A stretch of 64,000 nucleotides of DNA from Cryptomeria japonica (lineage: Eukaryota > Streptophyta > Pinopsida > Cupressales > Cupressaceae). Shown piece by piece: positions 12,066 through 22,612 of the stretch. The notes beneath the pieces were generated by a model, which saw only the letters and a program-made list of their open reading frames with translations, had not been told where the DNA came from and searched no databases. Position 1 is the stretch's first letter. Each line of letters opens with the position of its first letter. The stretch spans positions 334,907,427-334,971,426 of the forward strand of contig NC_081414.1 of assembly GCF_030272615.1 (NCBI RefSeq), read 5' to 3'. The translations under genes were made by a program, and so were the position numbers.

Positions 12066-12917
12066 ATTTCCTCCTATGGAACCTAACCGCTTGAAGGTAG
12101 ATCATGTGCTTTTGTCTTAGGATGAGCACTGCAGCTTAGCATTCTGACACACCTTGCTGCAGGTGGATTTCTGTCGCATTTATGTGGTTGGTCCATCACT
12201 TTGCTGTGGATGGTATTAACAACAGTTCTTCAGATGATGCTTAATCTATGCACGGGGCAGATATTGTGGATAGATGATGAGTGATGGCGAGGGCCAAAAG
12301 CCACACAGCCATCAGATCGTCGCTAGGTGCTTCGGAGTGATCAATCCAAGTGAATGGAAATTCCATTGCTGAGCAAAATTATAAAAGGATGATGAGAGAG
12401 TGCATTCAAGGAAGGAAGACCTTGATGGTGGTTGCCATGAAATTGAGTTGATGACTGTAGACACTTTCTTGACGAGGAGGAATTACTATTCAGAAGGAGC
12501 CTTGCTTCAGCTTCAAAGGGAGCTTGACTTTCTGCTTCAGAGGGAGTCTGATTCTTTCAGCTTCAGAGGAAGCCACATCTTTTTGTTAATGAGTTCTTCT
12601 CTGTGAGGGAGAAGTTCGAGGTGCAATCCCTTGTTAATGAATTCTCTGCGAGAGAAGTTCAAGGTGAAATCCCTTGTTCCACCCTCTCCACCCTCTGGGA
12701 GTAGCCATGGTGGAAGTCATGTGTGTGACTCTATGACTTTATTTTCTATTTTCTGATTCACCCTCTAGAAGTAGCTATGGTAAATATTGTTATGCTAAGA
12801 TAACATTTTTATTTGAAAAAATCTGTGATGAGTTTTTTATTGGCATTCTTCTGATTGCAGCTTTGTGTACTTGTCATGTGATGACATAATGAAGAACTCC
12901 CTCTTGCTAAGAGGAAG
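12066..12917 (+). other. Interior of the non-autonomous element, non-coding
   Basis: Contains short internal repeats: CTTCAGAGGGAGTCTGATT-like units at about 12493-12575, and GAAGTTC(G/A)AGGTG(C/A)AATCCC at about 12613 and 12655. It also holds a CACCCTCT(G/A)GAAGTAGC pair. There is no recognisable protein domain. The purine tract at its right end would prime plus-strand synthesis. Confidence 0.8.
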
Positions 12918-13702
12918 TGTTGAAGTTCCTGTAGCTGCGAGAGAGTTCTTCTATCTGTGGTCCGTTCAAGCTCCGATTTCTTATGTGCGAAACTTCTCGA
13001 GGCATCTTCTTCATCTTTGTATTAGTTGTTGTCGTTTGTGTTTGTGTCCTGCGTTGGCAGCTGTTTCTATCCGATGTGGAGTTATATTGCGTTGGCATCC
13101 GTTCCTATTCCGTGTGGATTTCGTCCGTTGCCTTCCCCTCTTGTCGATGGTGTAACCGCTCATTATGCATGCTCGTGTTTTTCCCTTCGTGAAGAGTAAT
13201 GGTCGACTTATGGGGTATGCGATGAGACTTTGCACCAGTGATTCTTTCACCTCTTATAAGAGACATATTATTACAAATCGTAGGTCAACATATATATCAT
13301 CGAAGAAAGATATTATATTCAGTATCTCAGTATATAGAAAATATCAGAGACTCTTGTGAAAAATCAGTAACTCTTCTTGAGTCTTTAATTTTATATTGTG
13401 AATATTGATCTGAGATTGGTATAGTTATTACTTGTTATGAGAATCACATTTTTTGTACTCAGTCCTGTGAGTTTCGAGAGGCTGTCACTATTCTGTTTCT
13501 ACAGTCTAGAAGTTGTATCTGTAAAGGAAGTATCTCAAGCTTATTGAGTGTCGATTGAAGTCATCAATAATTCTTGTATTTGTTTTAAAGAACTCAATAA
13601 AGATATTATTTTTGTGGACTGGGTTTTTCACCCTCAAGTGGAGGGTTTTCCCACGATAAATTATGTATATCTTGTTTCAGTTTTCTGGTTCAAGTTTTAA
13701 CA
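12918..13702 (+). repeat. 3' LTR of the non-autonomous element
   Basis: Starts TGTTGAAGTTCC and ends GTTTTAACA. Several differences from the left LTR are C/T or G/A, as expected from methylation decay after insertion. Confidence 0.9.
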
Positions 13703-13707
13703 CATGT

Positions 13708-15190
13708 TTTTGAGACGGTGATATTTTTTTGCCAATTTTGGGGATGGCTAGGGGACAGCAAAGGGGACAACTACATAGAAATAGGAAAATCTAAAATATT
13801 CATATGAAAACATAGATAAAACATGTACATACATTATAGAACCTTAACATATAAGAACTAGCAGAGTTCTTAAGACAAATTTGTGTTAAATTGAGAGTTA
13901 AAGTCAAATTGCTTATAACATCATTGTCAAAATTCACTGTCTATATGCAGAATTTATGGGGATGTACCCTAAGAGTCCCCTGTCCCCAAGACATCCCCAG
14001 GACGTGGACATCTGGAAAAAACCAGGTATGTGTCCTTGGGTAACATAGGAATTAAGCAAAAGATGCATCACAATTCCATTCACATGCCCACAGGCATAAT
14101 GATATCAAGAGGCACAAGAGCAACAAATGTAACCCAGTACTATGAATGTTTTGATTGGCAACAAAAATAAAAGAGGAGAATGGACTATAAAATCGTTATT
14201 TTCCAAATCAAAAGCACTGCAAAGAGCCTTCCCAGTTCACGATCCTGACTTCACATTACACCATTCATCTTAGAAATCAGAAACTGTAACTGAATTACTC
14301 CAGCAGGGGCAAAGAAAACAACATTCACAATAAAATAATGGACAGAGATAACCCAACGAACAAACAAAATACAATCCTTTGAATTAACAACAGTAACGTC
14401 TTTCCTAAGTTTTCCATCTCAAATCAGGCGACTTTTAGACTAATCACAAATCGGACTTACTAGTACAGGTAGCACTATAAAACACTTACATTGTTTCCAA
14501 ACAACGCAAGTCAGAGTCTCATATAAAGGCTTATAAATGTGTCTCTAATTAGAAGCCAATATTATCGGTCCAAAGTATTTCATCGCCCTTACCAAAAATA
14601 TAAAACTATAAACAGCAAACAATTGATAGATTCATTAAAGGTCTGAACAAGCTAAAGGCAATAATCCACACAGAAAACGTCTCGGCTGGTACGAAAAATT
14701 TATTCCTCATCGATCATTAGATCTTCAAAATTTGACAATCGTGAGCCTCATGAAAATACCGAAGACAAAAATCTATCAAAAGCCATAACTAAGTAACTTA
14801 ATATAAAAGCAATGAAAACACACACAAATGTTTTGACATGAAATTTTTTGAAAATTTAAGTGTTTGAGGTCTCAGACATCCAAGGAAGAATTGAATAGCA
14901 CAAGCTCTCAAGCCTTGCGAAGGCGAAAGCTCTTAGGCAGCCACTGCGAATGTTTTGAGAAACAAGCCTTTCCTATCTCATCATCGACCTCATTTTTACC
15001 CTAACTTATTGCCAACTAATCTTGATCCATATTTGTAAAATATTACCCAACTAAACACATCTCATGAACTTGAACTATACAGAACACCATTGCAGCCTCT
15101 TACGGATGAAAATGAACCTATGAAATTCGAAAACAACCGACCCTGGATGAAAAGATGAATGAAACACAACAACAATCAAGTCAAAGAAGT
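13708..15190. other. Spacer without recognisable genes
   Basis: AT-rich sequence with one GC-richer patch (about 13970-14030, CCCCTGTCCCCAAGACATCC). No conserved frame is seen. If the telo-box cluster at 15.3 kb drives RPS23, this stretch would be part of a long 5'-UTR intron. Confidence 0.5.
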
Positions 15191-15314
15191 GAATACCTTA
15201 GTTACAGATGACTATGCGCGCAAGCAATCAGGCCGTTTATCGAAACATTCAAGAAAGAGAACGAAAAAGTTTGCTAACACAATAAATAACAGTTTGCTTC
15301 TTCGTGTAAAGAAG

Positions 15315-15383
15315 AAACCCTAACTAGACCCCACACAATCTTTTGAACCCTAACCTTTATCTTTCAAACTCTAACCCTAACCC
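15315..15383 (-). promoter_or_regulatory. Telo-box cluster, candidate promoter reading leftward
   Basis: AAACCCTAA at 15315, GAACCCTAACC at 15345 and CTAACCCTAACCC at 15371 are telo-box motifs. Such motifs are established as enriched near the start of plant ribosomal-protein and other translation genes. A splice-donor-like CTAAG|GTATTC follows on the minus strand at 15197/15196. The link to RPS23, 5.5 kb away, is inference. Confidence 0.45.
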
Positions 15384-15474
15384 TCGTAGATGTGTCGTCG
15401 ATTTATCTTCGATTCGGTAAACCTTAACTCACGTAAGCCTGGGTTCATCCAACTTTTTATTACTAGCATGTAGA

Positions 15475-15503
15475 CTAGCACTTGCACTTTAAGGAGGTGC
15501 AAG
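15475..15503 (-). mobile_element. Helitron-like 3' terminus
   Basis: Read on the minus strand, a perfect 7-bp hairpin stem (CTTGCAC...GTGCAAG) is followed by TG and then CTAG. The next base of the flank is T. Hairpin plus CTRR before a host T is the known 3' signature of Helitrons. The element body would extend to higher coordinates, where an RPA70-like relic lies on the same strand. The 5' TC end was not found. Confidence 0.5.
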
Positions 15504-16294
15504 GGGATATAGGAAATAATAACTTTTGTTCGTAGTTGGTTATTTTGATATGTGATTTGTGCATAAAATAGTTTATTTTGAAAGATAAATAATTGAAATA
15601 TTTATATATAATTTTTGTTGAGACATAAAAAAACTATCAATCTTATACATTTGGATTGTGAAGATGACTTTTTTCCTTGGTTGGTATGAATGAGTTTGAG
15701 GTTAGGTTTTTTTTTTTTTTTCTTTGATTTTGTTATGCATAGTGAAACAAGTAGTTAGTGTTTTTTTAGGAGGGATGCATGCATGGTTTTATATAGACTG
15801 TTTAAAAGTATATAAATGTGGAAGTTTGCGAAGCAAAGAAAGGAAGCATTAAGCATTTGATGTAGCAATTTTGGAATAGCAAGTAATAGGTTTTTTTGGT
15901 TTTTTTTGTATAGAATATAAAAGTGAAATTGCATACCTTTTACTCATTACAATGAGAGTTGTAGTCGAGACTCCTCCTTTTTTCTGATAATTGTGTATGG
16001 ATTATTCTTCATTCTTGAATATCGATTAAAAGATAATGGTGGTTCTATACGGAGGTCCTTTATTGATTTAACCCTTGATATTGAAAAAAAAAAGTGTTAA
16101 TTATATACATCATGTAGTAAAAAAAACAATTTGAGGGAAGGTAGTAGACACATTATTTTCATGAAATCAACTTAAATTGTAATATAAATAAATGTGACAT
16201 TGTCTTGACACATATTATAACAAAAAATATAGAAATTTAATATATAGATATTTTTAAATATTTTTTGTACATATCATAAGCAATGAAGCTAGAT
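15504..16294. other. AT-rich sequence between the Helitron-like end and the RPA relic
   Basis: Several poly-T runs (for example 15709-15722) and no conserved frame. Fits 3' non-coding DNA of a Helitron. Confidence 0.4.
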
Positions 16295-18272
16295 CTAGGT
16301 ACTATTATTGTGCATATCATTGATTTTGGCCAACAAGGAGTTGTTCTCTGCAACAAAATCTATCTTCTCAACTTTGGTGATTGTTGTTTTCATTCGACCT
16401 TGAACACTAGTTGAATCATTTGCAAATGAGATAGTGAAGATAAATTGCTTGAATAAAGCTTGCTTAATTATAGCCTCAACATTGATTTCTACTTCTCGGT
16501 TGAATTGTAGCATATATAAATCTATTGCAGAAATTCCAATGAGGTAGGTGGTTGCTTCTTCAAAAGCAATACCCCATAGTGTGCTTGTATGATCTGCTAG
16601 CTTTAATTGAAGTATATATCTGCAAATGCAATTTACAAATGTAGCCTTACACTTAGAACAATTCCATGTCTTATCATCATTCTACACAACTCTTTTTTTA
16701 CATTGTTTACCATCTATCTCAAGTGGGCAAGATGGATAAAAAATTGAATTTGATTTTATGAATTGTATTGTTGCTTTTACAATGTATTGAACGGGTTTTT
16801 TTGAATGCAAAGCTTGTTCTTTAATATCAACAATTGTATTCCTTGTAATTTGTAGGGGCACATCTATTGTTTATGTTGATGATGAAATAACAACACCCCC
16901 ATTTTGTTCAAACCATGATTTTAGTTGTTTTGTTTCTTCTATGCTTGGGTCTATAAAAAGGTAGGAACTAGCCAAAGTGCTTATGACCTTTCTATTATAC
17001 TCAGTGACTTGTCCACTTTTAATTGCAAGCACAACAACATGAGTGGTACATTTCTTGCAGTTGTGTACCTTCCTTTTGAGTGGTTGGACCCCATAAAGTA
17101 ACATTAACAGTACATGAAGACATATCCATTAGCTTGATGCTTCTTCTAAGAACTTTTGTGCCATCCCTCCTTCTTATACTAGAGCTTGGATCTACGCAAA
17201 TGACTATTCCAATAACATCGACAAGACAATTATTGGTCATTTGCACAATTTCATGTAGAGGTTTGAAAGAGAATTGATGTTTTGGAATGGTAAGGTCATC
17301 ATCCGATAGAGAAACCTTTGAATCGTCTTGTAGGCAAATTTCAATTTGGCTATTCAGTTTGTTGTACAACCTATTTGTTGGCTTAACAGTTCCACCTGTT
17401 ATTGTATATATAGCTCCAAGTTGAATATTCATGTAATGAAGGTTTGCAATTTCATTGAAAGAAGTGATATGTACCTCAGTGTTCTCATAGTCTATAATCT
17501 CAAAAGAAAAGACGTGTCCTTGTCCCTGTGGTTTGTTGGAGTGGTGCATTTCTTTTTTTATTGTAACACGGCCCTTTATAAGCCACCTTGTTTGAAATGG
17601 ATTCAAACTTCTAATAGGAGTAATAGTGGAGGGGAGGGTTTTTGCCTATAAGGATGGTGATATTCCAAACAACGGCCTTTGAGGAGGTAGTTTTGGTACT
17701 CTATCATCCTCAACAGTCGCTATACATGGAGTGTCTGAGCTTGTTGCATGTAGTTGTAGGTCGTTGTCTTTGAAAAGGTAGGTGGGTTTACCAATAATAT
17801 CATGGTGCACGCAAGTGATTTCTAGTTCGAAGATGACAATCCACCTATATCAGTATATAAAAAGAAGTGTTAGAAAGTGGAATATATTCTAAATGATGGG
17901 TTTATGAATGTCATTTTTGTTATAAGTGAATAATTTTTTTTTTGACTAAGTTAACTAAAGGCATTGCTCACCTTGACTTGCAAATAGTTGGGCAACTATA
18001 GCCTATGAGCAACACGATAGATCCTTCAAGGATCTCTTTTGATGTCACATATTGATTATACTTTTTTTGGAATTGTTGCCTTTTGTTTATGAACTCCATC
18101 ATAAAGATTCATTTTGTATTGAGTTGTTGATTTAAGGCTATCCTCAATCTCAGCGATGTGTACAACTTGAAGATGTGGTTGTATTTGAGGGTTCCCATCA
18201 TTGATTTTTTTTATTGCATTTTCAGTCAAAGAATGCATTTTCACTTCTTGTGGTAATTTTCCCTATAAAAGA
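16295..18272 (-). pseudogene. RPA70-like single-stranded DNA-binding protein relic (RPA1 family)
   Basis: Minus-strand frames give the RPA large-subunit architecture. The N-terminal domain (LTENAIKKIND, QVVHIAEIE) lies at 18244-17972. A 127-bp intron (17845-17971, GT..AG) joins in frame to WIVIFELEI. DBD-A follows (SLNPFQTRWLIKGRVT, FSFEIIDYENTEVHITSF), then DBD-B (DVIGIVICVDPSSSIRRRDG and ETKQLKSWFE). A zinc-bearing DBD-C has CPLEIDGKQC and CSKCKATF. RPA coats single-stranded DNA in replication; plant Helitrons are known to carry RPA-like genes. Damage: frameshifts near 18058 (A run) and 17040, and stops near 17650, 16868 and 16690. An acceptor-like TTTTATAG at about 18264 suggests one more upstream exon. 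Confidence 0.85.
17845..17971 (-). other. Intron of the RPA70-like relic
   Basis: Donor CAAG|GTGAGC and acceptor GATATAG|GTGG on the minus strand; removal keeps the frame (KSR-WIVIF). Retention of an intron shows the copy came as DNA rather than through spliced mRNA. Confidence 0.7.
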
Positions 18273-18409
18273 TACATAAAATTCACAAATATTATGTTGT
18301 GAGAGTAACATATAATATTGGATCTAATAAAAAATATAAATTGGAAATGTATTTGAAGCCACAAATAGATATTGGAAATGAAGTTGAAATGACACTATTG
18401 AACTTGTTT

Positions 18410-18411
<2 letters not shown>

Positions 18412-18445
<34 letters not shown>
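18412..18445. repeat. (AC)n microsatellite
   Basis: About sixteen uninterrupted AC units. Confidence 0.95.
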
Positions 18446-18450
<5 letters not shown>

Positions 18451-19796
18451 ATATTATACATATGTATATTTATAACAAATATTGAAGGAAAAAATCCAAA
18501 TATGTAAGAGTTGTGAATATGAAATTTTATTTTGGAAATGTAATAGTATTGGATTAACTAAAAAAAAATGTTCATGAAGAATACCTGGTAGCTCGTTTCT
18601 TTTGGGCTATTGGAAATAGGTTTTGTCTTATTCAAATTGCACTATGGGCAATACAATCCATGAAGAAATATGTAGTGTCCATTAGATAAAACCAAATCAA
18701 TTAATGTTATATGTAAGATTCATAAAATTACAAATTAGAAAATGTCAATTAGTAGCATGGTAGTAAATTGTAATGATTGTACATGTAGAAGACAACTAAC
18801 TTCGTGAAAAATTAAGATGAAGAAGAAAGCTTAGTGAGAAACGAAAAAGCATAAGTGCAAGTGATATTTATGGGTGTAGGTTTACTTAATGCATTTCCAA
18901 GTACTTTAAAACCAAAGAAAACAAGTTTATATATAATATGCATTTAATATGAAATAAAACAAGGCTCTACCAATTTATGTGGACTTAAATTTGATTGAAT
19001 TAATAGGGTGGAATAATAAAGGTGATATTTGTAATGTAATGTAATGTTGTAGTTTGGTAAATTTAATTACCTAACTTGTTAAAATACAAGAAAAAAATGA
19101 AAAAATTATTCTCAAACAATAAAGGATATGATAAAGTTGGGATAGTCACGTGTAAAATTGGCCATCATATAAATTTTATGTTATTGATAACTAGTAACAA
19201 CTTCATATTGCCTAACATCATGTCCATGACATTCTTGAAGTTCTTTATTTCATCTTGTGTTAATTACTCTTGTCATTAACCAGTAGGTTGATTGTTTGAA
19301 TTTTTATAAAAAGTTATTTCATCTTAAACCTCCTATTTACAAATGTATATTTTAAGAGTACTTTTCTTTTTGTGCTTAAAGTATGTTCAAAGAACCATGG
19401 TCTAATAGGCAAATGCTTGAAACACTGCTCATGAGGCTTTTGAAGAAGAGGATCAATTTGAGATACACGCACACAAATTCAAACACAAGATACAAGATGG
19501 GATGAAGATGCCATTAAATAAAATTGTAAATTAGGATACTCAAAGACCAAAAAAATTAGAATATATATTTATCTAAAAAACAATCTAGAATATATGGTAG
19601 GAGCAGATATCAAAGAGATAATAACACAAAAAGTAAGAACAATAACTTGCCAAAAAAATCTTAAATTTATATTTATTTTAAAACACAGTGAGTTGGAGGG
19701 AGGTTAGTACTCTAAATTGTGAGAAAGGGAAAAAAATGGAAGGCTGAGAAGTTGAGACTAATATAAATCCCATATGATATTTCAATTTGCCTGCAG
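18446..19796. other. AT-rich spacer, no gene seen
   Basis: Only short chance frames. Fragments on the minus strand could be further decayed upstream exons of the RPA relic, but none is recognisable. Confidence 0.4.
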
Positions 19797-20130
19797 TTGT
19801 TGCTTCAGTATATTCAAAGGAAACAAAAGGAGGAAGATCAAATCAGACCACATGAAAAGAAGAACCAAAAATATTGGCGCTTTGATTTTATGTAAATTGA
19901 TAAATACAAGTCACAATATTGTTCACATATATTCCTACATTTAAATGGAATTTTGAAGAAAAAAACTATTCGTATGTATGCAGTACAAATTAAGAGTAAC
20001 TGTATTATACTTTTAAAACCGACATAAATGAACAATGCATTTTGTTAGGAGTAAACAAGAAGGGGTTATTTTATAAACTTATGAAGAGAAGGAGCATAAT
20101 GTATTTAAAAAAGTAAAGTAAAAAATGTGT
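19797..20130. repeat. Old duplication, copy A
   Basis: Contains AAAGGAAACAAAAGGAGGAA, TATTCGTATGTATGCAG, CATTTTGTTAGGAGTAAACA and AGAAGGGGTTATT in this order. Copy B with the same order lies at 23583-23935. Many substitutions and small indels separate the two. Confidence 0.75.
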
Positions 20131-20431
20131 TTTTTAATTAGCGAATAGGTATATAAAATAGGCATCCATAATTTGCACAACTATGCATAGATCACAAAGA
20201 TAGAAAACCATTATAGCGGTATATATTATATACAAAATTGTGAAGTATATGTTTATTACATATTATCCAAGTACTACAAAAAAGTGAAGCTTAACATGAG
20301 GTCCTTTGCTTCCAACATCGTTTTAATGAGTGTGCAATAGTTGAGAAAGTTTCAAAAGGATGCATAGTTATTGAGGATCACAATACCATTGTAGTTGTAT
20401 ATACTTTGTACGTATCTAAAAAGTAGACCAA

Positions 20432-20800
20432 TTACATGTTATTCAAGCAGCTCTGGAGTGCAAGTTGAAGGTTGGCACCATTGCCTTGAGCATAGTACTC
20501 ATCAGTGTGCATTTGTTTCAAGAAGGCACAAAAGACTGACAACTTTTCACAAGTCACATGAAATTGATCCAATGTTGTCTGCATCATTACAACATCATAG
20601 TCTTGCACACCACGTAGAGCTGAACATGTTGCCTTTGCTTGTTGTATTATGCCAAGGCAGTTGAATGAAATATTACTTGTAAATCCAAGGATACTATTTG
20701 ATGGAAATCCATGCCAATTATTTGAAGGAGATGATTGACTTGGTAGGTTAGGGAGGCTATTGCTACCTATTATCTCAATAATATTGGGAGGAGTTGTCAT
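20432..20800 (-). CDS. Unrecognised reading frame, possible exon (122 codons)
   Basis: The longest frame in this stretch, with a gene-like composition. It starts MTTPPNIIEIIG and contains RGVQDYDVVMMQTTLDQF and CEKLSVFCAFLKQ. A splice-acceptor-like TTTCATTTAG lies directly upstream and an ATG plus donor-like AAG|GTGAGA lies near 20895 on the minus strand, but joining them gives an early stop. The 3' part resembles adjacent sequence at about 20215-20335, suggesting local duplication. I cannot name a family. It may be a captured gene fragment or chance. Confidence 0.25.
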   Translation of the reverse strand: MTTPPNIIEIIGSNSLPNLPSQSSPSNNWHGFPSNSILGFTSNISFNCLGIIQQAKATCSALRGVQDYDVVMMQTTLDQFHVTCEKLSVFCAFLKQMHTDEYYAQGNGANLQLALQSCLNNM

Positions 20801-21084
20801 TCCTAAATGAAAACATTCAATAAAATATTATACATTATAGTTATATCTACAAATAAAAAATTTGACCTACAAATCTCACCTTAGTATCCATTACTATAAA
20901 AAGCACCTCCTAGTCAAATTTAGTACGACAAGATAGAATATGAATGAAATGGATAACTTTGAATATTAAAATATATTGTAAGATAATTAAATAAATAAAA
21001 CTTAAAATATATTCAAAACTCTTTTTTAAATAAATATTAATACTTTGGTAATTGTAAAGGCTCTATGAACTAAAGAAAACATTT

Positions 21085-21175
21085 ATAATTAGTTCTATAA
21101 CTACACCTAAAAATTTGATTGGATTGGCGTTTCAAAACAAAGCTGGATTAGAGTTTCAAAACGAAAAAATAAAAT
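21085..21175. repeat. Local direct duplication, copy 1
   Basis: AGTTCTATAACTACACC... through GAGTTTCAAAACGAAAAA. It recurs at 22217-22300. The solo LTR inserted at the end of this copy. Confidence 0.75.
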
Positions 21176-22112
21176 TGTTGGCAATTGACACTCAATTGGT
21201 TGGTTTCACTATGTTGTCATTGATGGCAACATGGCAATTTATTCCGGCTTCATATTTTGGGTTAGTTGTGTATTGGTAGGCACTTCACAGACACTTCACC
21301 GGCACCGGCAGGTTGAAAGAAATTATCAGGTTACCGGCAATGCAAGCCAACATGGTTTAGAATCAAGTTATTGGTATTGGAGACCGACATCTTTTGGATA
21401 TGACATCAACAATTGTTTTAATATTCATGTATTTATGTTATCTAGCCGACATGTATATTCATATTGTAAATATCTTTGTAAGCCAACATAAGGCATGATA
21501 AATTGTAAAGGGTATATAGGTCAGTTTGTTAGATCATTTTGATATATGACATAATATGACATGTAATAGATTGACAAGAGAATAGGATCATGTGATGTAA
21601 TGCAAAATATATCAGAGAGATTATGTATGTGAGGATATTTATGTAAGGGTTATTCCGGTAAAGGGTTTAAGGTTTTAGACTGAAACAAATGGAGCTTAAC
21701 AGGAACTGTATTCAGGCATAGAAGATGTTATCTTTGCATTTCAATCAATTCTCTGGATTGTAGTCAGTGAGGCTACTTTTGTGATTGAGCAGTGTGCTCT
21801 AGGCTGTAAGCCTTCCTGCATGTGCAGGCCCCTATATTTTGTAATATCTCTTCATATGGCCAATGAATTGATATTGTGGGTCACAAATCCTACCGTGGTT
21901 TTTCCTCTTTGAGCCTCTATGAGGTTTTCCACGTATAATTATGTGTGTTATGGTACTCATTTATGTGATTGGCTTATTGGTTGTTTTACTTCTTTCAATT
22001 ATATATGTATCGGTATACTGGTTGGTGTATGCATGTTTTAATAAGGTTAAAATTGATCATTCTGGTAGAACACTGATTCACCCCCCCCCCCCAGTGTTCT
22101 TGGATTCCAACA
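21176..22112 (+). repeat. Solo LTR, copia-like, plus orientation
   Basis: Starts TGTTGGCAATTGACAC and ends GGATTCCAACA. It carries GGTTTTTCCTCTTTGAG..., a TTTTCCACGTATAA region and a poly-C run (22081-22092) before the end, like the LTRs of C3 and C4 read on their own sense strand. AAAAT precedes it and A-rich AAAAAAT follows, giving a probable AAAAT target duplication. No internal region is present, so it arose by LTR-LTR recombination. Confidence 0.75.
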
Positions 22113-22216
22113 AAAAATACATCTGAAAATGAAAATAGAATTTAAAATTGGTATTCATATTATAAAATTACAAATTTGAAGATCACACTTATAGTAAAAC
22201 TTTACAATACTTGTTT

Positions 22217-22300
22217 TAGTTCTATAACTACACCTAAAAATTTGATTGGATTGGAGTTTCAAAACAAGGTTGGATTGGAGTTTCAAAACGAAAAATAAAA
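22217..22300. repeat. Local direct duplication, copy 2
   Basis: Same motif order as 21085-21175 with a handful of substitutions. Sequence after the solo LTR (ACATCTGAAAATG) matches what follows this copy (ACATATGAAAATT), so the duplication predates the LTR. Confidence 0.75.
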
Positions 22301-22522
22301 TTACATATGAAAATTTGATGTTGTAAGCTAGAGACCAACAAAATGCTAGATGAGAACTCACTTACCAACACAAGCAACTCTTAATTTAGTCTATGTTAAT
22401 ATAAAACACTTAATACTAATTTATGCAGAGTAGTTAAGGGGGTATGGTCTGATGGAAATCAAGGGCACCGATGAGAACATAACCTGGGCTCAATTATTGC
22501 AAGAAGCCAACCCCCAACATAA

Positions 22523-22612
22523 CCAAGATAATGTTGTATTTTATGTATTATTGTTTCTATATAAAGCAAGCTAAATCAATATATTTTAGGCATCTATTCT
22601 CAAAGTTAAATA
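22523..22612. repeat. Dispersed duplication, copy A (about 90 bp)
   Basis: AACCAAGATAATGTTGTATT, ATTATTGTTTCTATAT and CTAAATCAATATATTTTA recur in order at about 26547-26640. Confidence 0.7.

Larger units (their letters stand above)
11268..13702 (+). mobile_element. Complete non-autonomous LTR retrotransposon (short LARD/TRIM-like)
   Basis: Two direct LTRs of 786 and 785 bp (11268-12053, 12918-13702) with TG...CA ends flank an 864-bp interior. A primer binding site reading TGGAATCAGAGC touches the left LTR, and a purine tract AAGAGGAAG (12909-12917) touches the right LTR. The flanks are CGTGT (11263-11267) and CATGT (13703-13707), a 5-bp target duplication differing by one CpG-type transition. 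The interior encodes no gag or pol, so mobilisation must have depended on an autonomous, probably copia-type, partner. Open frames inside the LTRs (for example 11333-11542 and 12983-13192) are the same non-coding sequence in two copies. Confidence 0.9.

Noticed and set aside
11333-13359. Pairs of similar short ORFs (for example 11333-11542 and 12983-13192)
   Set aside because: They are the same LTR sequence present twice, and neither is conserved as protein.
15371-15383. Interstitial telomere
   Set aside because: Only about two tandem CCCTAA units; better explained as promoter telo-boxes.
17080-17651. Plus-strand ORFs at 17080-17277 and 17346-17651
   Set aside because: Antisense to the RPA70-like relic, whose minus-strand domains are clear.
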